This document shows positions 1 to 12,000 of a stretch of DNA of 64,000 bases, one piece after another. The stretch spans positions 1,342,534 to 1,406,533 of the forward strand of contig NW_017804065.1 of the NCBI RefSeq assembly GCF_001625305.1, given 5' to 3'. Position 1 is the first letter of the stretch. Every line of letters begins with the position of its first letter. The translations under genes were made by a program, and so were the position numbers. The notes under the pieces were generated by a model. That model ran no database searches, had not been told where the DNA came from, and saw only the letters and a list, made by a program, of their open reading frames with translations. The stretch comes from Branchiostoma belcheri. Its lineage: Eukaryota; Chordata; Leptocardii; Amphioxiformes; Branchiostomatidae.

Positions 1-2801
1 TCATCCACAACTATTGCGGTTTGATTATGATGATGTTCAGTAAATATGAGAATTAACAGTGAATGATATCAAATTACATGTTCCATGTCCTTGGTGACAT
101 ACTGTAATAGGATATAACATGCTTCAGCCAACCCCCAAGGTCAGACAAAAGGAACTTCATCCTTGGGAAAGCATTCATAACATTTACCCTTATATTACTG
201 GTACAAACATGGTTTTGCCCTGAAGTAGCTCCCAGCAGTACTACAGCACTACATTCTTCCTTGTCAGCAAAGACATTAAGTTTTCTATTGTCCACTCAGG
301 TGACATCAAACAATATTCTAATTTTGAGAAGAATAATTTTAGGTAATTAGAAGAAATATTTGATGAAAAGAAGAAAGTTGACCAGCTTTTTAAAAGCCTG
401 TACATGCTGGGAGACAAAGTTAGCTCAGTAACAAACTTTCTGAAGGAAATTCTTAACATGTAAATCTCAGTGGGCAATTCTATTTAGGTCAGGCAGAGCC
501 AGTGGGAGACTGAATCTCTGGATAACTCTCTCTGACTGTAGGACAGGCTGGAGGGTACAGGTCAGATTAGGATGAAAAGAGGTTAATGCCCTCTCACAAT
601 AAATCTACTTGAAATCAACAGGGCACAAAATGACATGAAACTGAACAGTTTTAACAGCTGGAAGTTACTTTCTTAGTTTTGTCCAATTTGTGCCCTCATG
701 TAACCCTATCTATCCCTGTTTCCTTTTTTTTCAGGAAAAAAAAATTGTTAGATTTACTACCTAGCTAGGCAGACATTGTCTAAGGTTATATGACATTATA
801 CTACTGGTACTTGCTCTTGGCCGTTTGAGACCAGAAGCGGTGTTGGTTGTCCCACACTGAGGCTCAAGGACAAGTTATGCTCCAGATGGTTTGAAAGGAT
901 ATTTACAGAAGTGTGCCTTAAGTACATATTTGCCCTTCACCTTTCCGCCAGGTGGGCTGGACACACCTGTTTTTTTTTCAGGTGATTTCTGGAGTTCTGG
1001 TCGGGTTATTCTCAATACAAAACAGTTCAGATCTACAGAAGACAGTAATGTTGTGTAAGAAGGTCTTTAAAATACAGTCTTAATCCAGATGCAGACATAT
1101 ATTCTTCCAAGTACTTGCATTGCTCTGTTTAATACTGTACACATCTGTCTGGGGAAAGGCAATGAAAAAATTTTAAAAGAAGGACAAAAATGTTTTGCTT
1201 TAAATGTTTAATAAAATTAAATAGAAGTGACATAGTATGCCCAGAAAATGGTTCACATAACAATGTTGTTGACATTGAACTGAAAACAACTTGACTGCAG
1301 CTTTTGAAGGTGAAAATTTTTCTGGAACAAAACGAGGGCTGTTTGCAGACACCTTAACAGGTGTACACATGGATTTTGTCTTGTTTGCCCTTAAAGATAA
1401 GGTACTTTGACTTGGTCATAAAATGTAAACTTTATACAGCAGGGGTCACGTATGAGTTGATTGTTTTTGTACATCAGCACAGTTGATTGTTTGTACTTGA
1501 ACACCTGACACTTTACATAATACCTGCACAGGTGTGTAAGACTCTATCTAAGCAGACTGCAAACATACTAAATTTATCCAAAAACATGTGTAACTTGTAA
1601 ATTTGCGTAGTTGTGACGACCCTTTGTCAATAGGCTCATTTTGTGTTGCATGTTGACTTGGTTTGTTTGTTTTATTTTGTGGGTAAGTCAGTGGCACAGG
1701 TGTGTTGGTATTACATAGAGGAGGTGTTCAGACTCCATTTATAACCCACGGCCAATGTGCAGAGAATCATGGGTTGCTTATAACACACCTGGGCATATTT
1801 GTCTTTAATTTACCTGTACAATAATCGCACAGGTGTGGGAACACTCCAACTCCCAAACCACGTAACCTCGCATGTATAGGAGATGCTTGGTCACAATTGT
1901 TTACATTCTCATCCTCCTTTTTCTCTCCAGTTTGCTTAGATGATTTTCTCATTGACGTCATTCAGGCACCCTGGGGGGGTGCATAGTTGATGCCATGTGA
2001 AAGCACATGTTTTGGTTCTTTTTTCTCAACAATGTGCAAGTGGCATGCATGAGTGAAAAAAAAAGTCAAAGGGAAAGTGAATGTCATCAAGATAACTCTC
2101 CCACAGGTCTCACCTTGTCCGTTTCCTGCCAGGTGGGGTGGGGTGTGTATGGGAGGGTCTTACACTACCAAATCCAGAATGGGTGAAAAAGCACTGGCCA
2201 TGGGTTTTTTTGCGTAAATCTGCGTACTTTTCTGGGAATCTGGGTGAATTTCCAAGGTGCCATTTGCTATTGTTTCCATGTAAATATACTGGGTGAAAAT
2301 GAAAATTGCACCTATATGACAAAACGGTGAATTCCGGGTGAATTCAAGGTTTCACCCATTGTAAAACAAACAGCAATTTACTAGTGCTAAGATGACTAGT
2401 ACGCTGGCTGTTTTTCATGGGTTGAATATTGAGCTGACCGCTAATGGCACTCGTGTGCTGGCACTCGTTGTTCTCTACGTAGTTATGTTCTCCTACCTTT
2501 CCGGACCTGTGCCAATCCCATGGCTGTTTACTAGTACATGTATGAGGAATATGTGTCTGGCTGCAGCAATACACGGGAACAAGAAGGTAAAATACAAGAT
2601 TTTAAACCTTCTTGGTGGAAACCACTTCAAAAAGTTGACTTGGGCCGTTGGGGCCAAGTTGACTGGGCCGAGTTGGTAATGGTCTTGAGTCTTCCGACAT
2701 TCATATAAATTGATTTCATTTCAATCGCGGTTTTGAAATTGTAAGATAAGTTTGAAAGTCATTCACTGTTGACAATAATATTGTGTCTGACTTTGGGGGT
2801 A

Positions 2802-2839
2802 CCAAGGACGTTCAACACAAGTGTTGTGAACGTCCTTGG
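2802..2839. repeat. Hairpin-forming inverted repeat
   Basis: Two 13-base arms, CCAAGGACGTTCA and its perfect reverse complement, flank a 12-base loop that is itself nearly palindromic. It lies inside the inverted-end element. Confidence 0.8.
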
Positions 2840-2879
2840 GGGTACATAATGAAATGCTGCTACAGGACCATTCATAATG

Positions 2880-2976
2880 TTGTCATTGGAATGGTAATTT
2901 GCATACAGGAACAATAGCCTTTCATATATGTTGTCATTGGAATGTTGAATTTGCATACAGGAACAATAGCCTTTCG
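2880..2976. repeat. Tandem duplication, 51-base period
   Basis: Two adjacent copies of a unit beginning TTGTCATTGGAATG and containing GCATACAGGAACAATAGCC. The copies differ by a few bases. It lies inside the inverted-end element. Confidence 0.8.
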
Positions 2977-4892
2977 CACCTTGACCTGCATGACAATATG
3001 AATAAATTACAGCTTCTCCAAAAGTGGTGAACGTTTTGATGAGGATTTTCAAAGTGAAAATCATATTTTTTTGGCAATTTATAATACAGAGTGCAATTTT
3101 TGGCAATTTTTAACCCATGATTTGGGAGTAACCTAACTCATGTTGCGATTCTTATGTGGTATACGCCACAAATTGAATTTCAAGACATTGGCAATGAATC
3201 AGGCTCCATCATAAGATTGTAAACTCCACTTGACTGAAAAATGTATCGAAGGGATATCGCCCCGGGTCAGTGTTTGGTTCATACTATAATTATAGGGTTG
3301 AACGTCCTATGTGTAGATCAATCTATGCAAAGAACACAGAATCCAAGGCAACACAGGGTGGTAAAGCTTGTAAATTCATTTCAACCATGGAGGTTCTTCC
3401 ACTTTACTGTTAACATGTGTTTACATGTACTTTGGAGTTGTGAGGATTTTCAACCGACTAGGTAACAAATCTTCAAAATCCAGTACTCACTCAAAGACTG
3501 CCAGTCAGCACTGCGACATTATGAGGCATGTGCCTGTGCAGTTTATGACACCTATTACCAGAGGTGTTCAATAAGATGTTCATTTCAATAAGATGGGTGA
3601 ATCTGGGTGAATTTTCCATTGTAATCGGGTGCAAAGTAAACACTGGAAAATTCACCCATTCCTTGCATAATCTGGTCATAATGCACAAAATTTCACCCAT
3701 TGCAAAGAAAACAACAAATGGGTGATTTTTATTGAGAACAATGGAAATCACCCAAAAGTACGCAGATTCCCGCAAAAAAACCCATGGCCAGTGCTTATTC
3801 ACCCATTCTGGATTTGGTAGTGTTACAGGTGTTTCCAGAACTACAAACATTTATGCTGCTATGCAAATGTTGGTTAGTAATGACATCTAAGGTAAACCGG
3901 ATGGTATGTGAGTTGGACAGTGATACACTTTATGTACTGCTGTTTACCTTTCCAAGCCCATGACTCAGGTGTTCAGACAATACAATATGATATGTTTGTT
4001 TTCTGTGAAATGCTTGTGCTTGATGTGGGTGTCATGGGAGCTTACAACCATCCCAAAAGAAGTCTATAAATAGGTACAGATCAGTCTGATATAATTTCAC
4101 ATTATAGATGACTCTACAGTTGAAACATTCTGTGCTGTAAAAGCTGTTTTGCTTCCTGTTGTTTCCTCCTGACTGCAGTACATGGCTGTGCTGGTCTCCA
4201 CAAAGGCGCCGTTTGTAAGTGATACAACTGGTCATCCTGCCCCCCTCCCATCAGAGTGGGATGACCCTTTGTGTCCTTGTAAACATTTCTGTCTGTGGCA
4301 TGTTGCTTTCTGTCTTGTGTAGTTTTTATTTACTCAAACTACTGCACAATAGTCATGCTTCTCCATACCTGAGTAATAACACTGACCAATTAGTTAGGCA
4401 TGGGCTTGATCAGCCAACCAGTGGCACTAATATAACCTGTCAGCCTCGGAGTGACCCATGCCTCCAGCAATTCAAGAGACACTGCTTTCACTACCAGACC
4501 AGGTTGTTCAGACCTCAAGCTGAATTATCATAGGATGATCCCTTACAAATGAAGTCTTGCTCATATCTGTGACATGTGGTTTTGATGCATTCAACACTTA
4601 AATTAGAACCTTAATAAGTTTACCATGGCTGTACATACAATGTATAACCAGCAATAAAATGACTGAATATCAACATTTGCATGTAACTGCAGCTAGCCAA
4701 CAAGCTTCATGGCATTGTGACACGTTGAAGACATTAAGAAGAGCCTGTAGAAAACTGACTAAAGCTACAGACTGAAGTGTTTGCCATGATTACATGTGTA
4801 TCCCCTCCCCGTTTGAGCCAGTGTGTAAAAAGTTTGCGTAAAAAAATATAATGTTGTGAAACTGCCTACCTGACTGCTAGCCTTTGTTCCAG

Positions 4893-7800
4893 GTGTGGAG
4901 GACCACCTGCCTAAGGAGTGTGTAGTTAACGAGATGTGTCCTGAGCTGTGCAGCTGTGCTGGCGGGATTGTGGACTGTAGAGACAAGGGTCTCCTGGGCA
5001 TCCCCAACGACATCCCTGCCACTGCTACAGAACTGTAAGGGATTTATTTCTGTCAATTTGATTCCTGGCTATACAAATTTTGTGCTCTTGGGATAGGCAC
5101 TGTACAAATGTACATGAGCTTTTCTCACTCCAGTTCATAAGGGAATTAATTTGTCAGTTAAAACTGTTTAGATACTGAGCCTGTCCAAAGGGCCAGGTGA
5201 AGACTAACTTGTCTGACTGTTTCCCATGTTTACAGGAGACTGGAACAGAACCAGATCAGAAGCATCCCCAGCAAGGCTTTTGCACAGTACAAGAAGCTCA
5301 GGAGAATGTAAGACCAAATGTCTTACTTTGTCTACTTCACTTGCATGTTTTGATGTGTTTATTTGCTTTTATAGCAATGATTTGATAGCGGCATGTCACA
5401 TTCATCACTTCTTAAAACTATGTTTTGATAAAGGGAGAGTTTAGTAAACTTACTGTTTATTTTGTTGGTGTCATTGGTATCTTGAATGCATGCTTGATCT
5501 ACTCACTTCGTTTTCTTTTGTTTCCCTTTTACTCCTACTACTTTATGCAACTGTTTCTACTGAACTGGAGTTGTTACAGTAACTGATGTTGTTTTTGCCT
5601 GCAACTTGTTCTCTAATCTTGACACTTGATTTTTTAACTGTTTGGGACAGTGCTGCATGTGCATTGTTCTGGAGATGATTTCTCTGTTGAAGCTAGTCTC
5701 CTAGACTAAAGAAAAAGAAATGTCTTCCCATGTGTACACTACCTGAGTCTCCTTCCAAGTGTGCTGGGTAACCACAGGAAGTGTACACACAGGAAGGCAT
5801 GGTTTCAATAGCTCCCACCAGAGAACAATGCATGTGCATCGGAACCGTGGTCTAAGTTACACATTCTTTGACTTATTTGTGTAGCGCAGGCAAAAGTATC
5901 AGAATACTGCTTGAAACCACAACTATTTTGTATCCAATGATGCTGTTTGAACAACTCTTGATTTGAATCTGGAGCTTATGTGTTGTGTTTGATATAATCA
6001 AAGTAGGTAATGCATCCTGGGTGCTTTATGAGTGGATTTTTTTACATTGTATCAATGATCTGAAAAGCATGCAGTTTGTAAAATATCAGCCAGTGGTATG
6101 TAAAAACAAATAATACAAAATCTGCAAAGCGGTACGCTGAAGGCAATTACAAGATCAAACTGCATCCTATATATGTACATGTACAGTGCACACAGCACAT
6201 AGATGACACCTGAAACAACTTTCAAGTCCAAATCACATCTAAAGTCTCACAGGCAGACTTCAAACAGTTGGCTACTTTTTCATGCCCAAAGTTAAAGTTT
6301 GAGAGCTCTATGTGTCCATGTACATACCAGCTCTGCTATGATCTACCTCCAGTTCTGACTGTTATTCCACTGTTTTCCCTGTTCGTCTTCCTCTTGCCCT
6401 TTCCAGAGATTTGAGCAACAATCAGATCTCTGAGATCGCTCCTGATGCTTTCGAAGGTCTCGACACTCTTAACTCCTTGTAAGTAAATATTTCTATGTAT
6501 TGCATTCCCGACAGCATGATATACAACATGTTCTTAATGAATGTCATTGTTTTTTTCCCCACCCATTTATTTCCTGTAGAGACCTAAGCAACAATGAGAT
6601 TTCAGACATCCACGAGGATGCATTTTATGGGTTGGGATATCTCAACTCGTTGTAAGTAGTGCTTGGGCATTTTGCTCTTCTCTGAGCTGCAGACTTTTCT
6701 GGGTAAAATGCTCATAGTACTATATAATAGTGTCTGGTGACAGACGCATTGGAGGCAGGTACTTGGCAGGTAGACACGAAAGTCTGTTTGCATGCCAGAC
6801 TGTTTCCAGGGCCTACAAAGGCCAGCTCCTTGGATCTAGGGCCAACATGCACACAATGAAAATTTTACCATAGGACCTCCTCAACATCTAACTCAGAGAG
6901 GGCTGTGGTACAAGTTTCTTCTGGTACATGTTGGTTCTATAGCTGAGGAGCTGGCCTGTGTGGGCCCAGGAAACTGACATCCAGGCTATCAGTCACATAT
7001 CCGGTGCTGGTTAAGATGTGAGATCTGTACCCCAAGGTGCATTTCTCTTCAGTGCCAAGCTCTGCCCTGCCAATGCTTCTGAGGCCAGACAGTAAATCCT
7101 CTAAACTCTGTTTCCTATCCTGTGCACAGATGGCTATAATGATAGTTGCACTTGTGGTTTGTAAACGTTAAGACTTAAAATTATATGGGGACACCTTGGT
7201 GTTGTTAACTGCTTGTAGAAGTTGTTATACTGTATACCTGGAATATTCTCTGCTTTTTTTCCTCTACATGTCTTTAAATGTAAATACATGTACATGTAAT
7301 TGAGTTTGTTTAAACAATGAGTTTCATATTATTTTTTGAGAAATTTGATCTTTTCATTTTCCTTCAATCTATGCTGTGCAGTTCTATGTACGTATCTCCC
7401 ATATAATAATGTGACCATGCTCTTTACCTAAAGGGTCTTGTATGGGAACAAGATTTCTACATTGCCTCCCAAAGTGTTCCATGGACTCTTCTCTCTCCAG
7501 TTGCTGTGAGTTCCCAGGTTTTGGTTCTTTCCAAGTTGCTTCCATGGAAGACATCCTTTCTACCTACTTCTTGGCTTTAAAAAAATCCAGAAAGACTTGC
7601 AAGAAATGCTCAGAAGTGCAAAATACAGATTTCTGTTGTATGTTGTATTTAGAACAATTCAACTTGAAAGTTGAGCACAAGACAATTGGATGTCACCCAT
7701 AGAAACAACTTACTTCAGTTTCAATGGGATACGAAAGTGCTATGTTACATTAATCTTTATCTTTACTAAAGGACCTGATAAGTCTCATAAGTGATGGTAC

Positions 7801-9045
7801 AGTAAGTTTATGATAACCATTAACAAGATTCACAAAAGTAAAATGCAATGTAGAACATCATACTTGTAGAACATGCATATGACAACAGAAACATAATTTT
7901 GTCAAAAAAAAAGAAAAAAAATGTTCCTAGTAGATAGGGCCAAGGACAAAGTCCTTGATAGGGCTTAAAGTTATCATGGCTTGATAGTCATTAGGTTATG
8001 TTTGCAACAATGTAACTGATGACTTCCACTGTTTTCAGGTTGCTGAATGCGAACAGAATTTCTTGCATACAGACTGATGCCTTCAAGGACCTCCATTCCT
8101 TGAACCTGCTGTAAGTCATTAATTCTTTCCTTCAAGACATTAAAAAGAAATGGCAGAAGTAGACACAGGCAAATTTTAATGTCCTTCTTTTTTACACACC
8201 TGCATCTGAGTGTGAAAATATGATAAACACATTCCACCAGGTAGGCATCCTACATGTAGTAATCCTCAGCACTCTACCTGAACTTGCATGCACCAGTTGA
8301 GCACTAGTACCCAGGTAAGGTTAAACAGTTTGACCTCTGACTGACCTCTGGGACTCAAATCCTGGATTGTTGCAAGGCTACTTGACAACAATTCTGATCA
8401 AAGAATCTCATAGTGACTCAGCATGGACCACAGCTGCTACATTAGCTGCACAGTTTTTCCCTGCAGAGTGCTCTCCCAGCCATCTGTACTGTGTACCTCT
8501 GGTCCAGGCGACACCAGGCAATGCCTTTTCCCCATGTGTTGCTTTGATAAGTTGTCAGCCATGTTTTAGGTTCAAGTTATCTTATCGGCCCCTGTCCGTC
8601 TCCCTCCTACATGTGGAAACAACTGCAGGAAGCCCTGACTTCTCCCTGACAGGCAGCAATCGGGGCTCATAAATCTGTTACCTTATTGATGCAGTATTTC
8701 CTGCTCCAGTCTCAAGTTGTCTCGCGAATAGAGAACAGGGATAACTCTCTCTCCTCTGATCTCTCCCAATTATACACACTCAAACTACTTGTATTTACAA
8801 CTTTTACATGACTTACTGGGCCAATTAAGAAAATTGAGGTACCACAGACAAAAGTTGTCAGCACAAGGATTGAAATAAAAGATGACATGACTTGAAGACA
8901 AACAATTATTATTTTTTTAATTGTTTTGCAGGTCCCTGTATGACAACAGGATTGAAATGATCAGCAAGGGAACTTTTGATCCACTCAGGAACATCCAGAC
9001 TCTGTAAGTTCTTCAAGTGTCTACTAGATATATACCCATAGGACT

Positions 9046-9082
<37 letters not shown>

Positions 9083-12000
9083 TGAGTGAGTGAGTGAGTG
9101 AGCGAGCGAGTGAGCGAGCGAGTAAGGGAATGAATGAGTTAGAAATTGTATTTTGCTATAACAGTTGATGGTTGCAAGTTCCTGTCCAGAAACATTTTCA
9201 GGAGTCAATTTTAAATCCCTCCTGTCCTATTGAATGTACCCTGTATTATAATTTACATTCAGTACAGCTTCTACTTTTCTGGCTTTGATTAAGTATGTAC
9301 ACATGCTGGTATTGTGTTATGGAAACAGATATGTCCACATGAAAGGGACAGACCAGTTTATAGAGATCTGATCGGCTGCAGGAATAGTTTTTCCACAGAC
9401 AACAGCCGTTTGCTATCAATCAGTCCTGGAGTCCTCAGGGCTTAAGAGAGTTTGTAAAGCATTCCCAAATAGGGCTCTCAGCATGGGCTAGGTCAAGTGC
9501 AAAGCCAAAATATCAAAACACTGGCAACAGGTCTTCAACAAATAGGGTGGGTCCACACGGTACACTGCACTGTAGTAGGCAGCTAAATGGTAACGCTAAT
9601 ATTAATAATCAAAATTACTGGTAAAGCAAACTTTTACACCAACCATTAATTGGAAAAGAGACATCATTCATGTACATGTATTCTGCTCACTAAGCCAGGC
9701 TATCAGTTATTTAAATTGTCATTTATGTGGCCACATTTATATCAAGTGCTGTATTCTAAAAAGCGAAGTACATTATGTATTCTAACAGTTGTAACTGAGT
9801 CTTTGGCAAGAGTGCTGCATTTAAGTAGTTTCCAACCTTCTGAACTGTAAAGATACACTGATATACATGTATGTGTGCCGCTCAAAGTTAAGTTCTGAGT
9901 AGCAGAGCAGATATAAATTCTCCTGCAGTTAGGGCCTCAGCAACTTCGCTGACTGCCAGGCAGTGTTTTCAGATTTAGTTATGTATTTATAGTTTCATTA
10001 TAAGTTTTAGAAATACAGTTTTTCAATAGTCGTATGTTAAGTGTTTTGAACATTATAGTAGACAGTGGTTACCAAGCAATAGAAATACAACCCTAAATCT
10101 TCTGTTTGGGATATCAATCTGACACAAAACAAGATCACTTTCATAAGTGGAGTTGACATGTCCCCTCATGCTACAAAATGCTTGGATGGAAACATCCCGG
10201 AGGTAAATTCTTGTTCCTGACAGAGTGTTCCTGAAGTGGTGTGTAACAGGAAGGAATGGCAGGAAGTAAACAGGACGACCAGGAGCGATTTCTGTCCACA
10301 AGGAGGTCATTTCATGTGTACCCCTCCATCTCAACTCATCCTGCATTGAGCAACACTGTTTCAACTGTGTAGAAATCAATTAGCTGTGAATTTTAGGGAA
10401 CAGGTGATGTTGTCAGCACTAGTTAAAGGCTATTGTGGTTCTACTGTGCCTGGTGTGTGGAGATGCCACTGGCTCCTGACCTGAGGTATTCAGAGGCTAA
10501 GTACTGGGACGTCTTGGGACATTACAAGCCTGTCTGTTCTGATAGGGGAGGCTGGTGGAACAGCACTCTGCACAGAGGAGAACAACTTTGACACGATGGG
10601 TCACTTTCATTTTGTCTCAAGGTAGTCCTACAGGCACAGAAAGCCTTCCCACCTGTCCCAGAGGGACTGAGTTATACCTGAGGTGGTTCTGTACAGGAAG
10701 CATTCATCAGTCCAGGACAGGTGATAGAGTTATCTCTGCTCTAAGGTCCCACCAGGAGACACCAGGAATGTTAAGCAGGGCTGAAAGCAGACAGATACAG
10801 TTTACAAGAGCTGTTGTTTTTGCTTCGAAATGTTCAGAATATGCTGCTAAAATGCAGACATTCCCTTTTGGACAGCCAACTTGATAGATTAACCTTCAAC
10901 TAAGATGTTTTCCACCCAAGTTCTTAAAATTTTCTTAGGATTGGCTCTTTTTTTGGTTTTTCCTGTTTTTTCTCCATTTTCATTTACTGTGATTGGTTGT
11001 GACTGGTTGGTACTTTAGGATCTGTCTAGCCTGAGGGTAGAAGAGTAACAGTAATGAACTGTATCTTTGTGTTATTTCTCAATCTACCAGTTACTTTGAG
11101 CATATGTAAATCCACTCCTTTTGCAGTTCATTATAAAAGTCTTGGAATTGCACCAACATTTTCGTTATTTCAGTCCGCACAACCTTTTCCTTGACATCCA
11201 GAGGTTTATGCTTTCTCAGCTGGTGTAGTTGAAAATGTACATCAGCAGATACATAGATAACATCTTTTTAGAATACCTTAAAAATGCCTCCTTTCATTCA
11301 ACTTTTACTCTGGCCATATACTGACTGTTGATACCTTTCGTTATTGTACACCTGGCAGTCCAAGAACAGGAAATGTAGGTGGGATATAGATGGGACTAGA
11401 CCTTCCTTTGAACAGCCCCTAAGAATATTTTGTTTGTAGTAAGTACAAACTTACTTCATGTCAGGTGACATACCTATATGTGTGTGTAGGCCTCCCACAT
11501 TACTGAAGTGGAACAGCTGGGAATGAAACTTTGTTAGAACTTAGATTGTTATCAGTAGAGCTTTCCCATTGGAAAGAGGAAGAGATGCCAAATGTCTACC
11601 TCTGGTATGATGTTCTATAGTCACACAATATTCCTTATGTTCTACATGTACCTGTATGTACTGACAGGTGAGTTTTTAGAAAAGCTAGTTGTAGGGCTGT
11701 GTGAGCCCCCTGGGACCCAAGCAAGCACGTGTGCTGAGATCAGTTCCATATGACTGGTAGGTAGGTCCTCACCTTAGAGTGCAGGGGAGCATGTGGAGTA
11801 AATCATGCCTGGGGGACAACAGGGGAGCAGGTCCTCATTACAGCTGTCACACCAAGGATAAGGATTAATACACAATACAGGATGAAGTCACCCCTGTTGT
11901 CTTTTCATTTTGATCCTGATGACAGGTGACTTCCTTTTGGCTGCCAGAATTTTCATAAAATGCAAACAATATGGGGGAGAAGTTGACATTATATCATTAA

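Larger units (their letters stand above)
2162..3823. mobile_element. Probable non-autonomous DNA element with inverted ends
   Basis: The first roughly 95 bases from 2162 recur in reverse complement at about 3735-3823. Both copies start ACACTACCAAATCCAGAATG and share blocks such as CACTGGCCATGGG. The two ends face each other as terminal inverted repeats of a 1.66 kb unit. The inside has no recognisable transposase and carries its own small hairpin and tandem repeat. No clean target-site duplication is visible, so the superfamily is unknown. It could also be two separate insertions of one short repeat in opposite directions. Confidence 0.5.
1..4892. other. Upstream intron of SLIT, no exon recognised
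   Basis: No exon, RNA gene or conserved reading frame is recognised here. The next exon to the right starts with the second LRR domain of Slit, so the first LRR domain and the signal peptide must lie left of the window and this stretch is most simply an intron. It is AT-rich and holds one inverted-repeat element (2162-3823). I looked for the cysteine-rich cap exon that should close the first LRR domain and did not find it. Confidence 0.6.

Noticed and set aside
2392-2679. 95-codon open frame on the plus strand with a hydrophobic stretch
   Set aside because: It lies inside the inverted-end repeat, has no homology I recognise and no supporting splice or start context.
4005-4045. Possible mir-218, which sits in vertebrate SLIT introns (TTGTGCTTGAT near 4011)
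   Set aside because: Only 11 bases match the mature miR-218; the rest differs and there is no complementary arm for a hairpin. I found no better match in the other Slit introns by eye.
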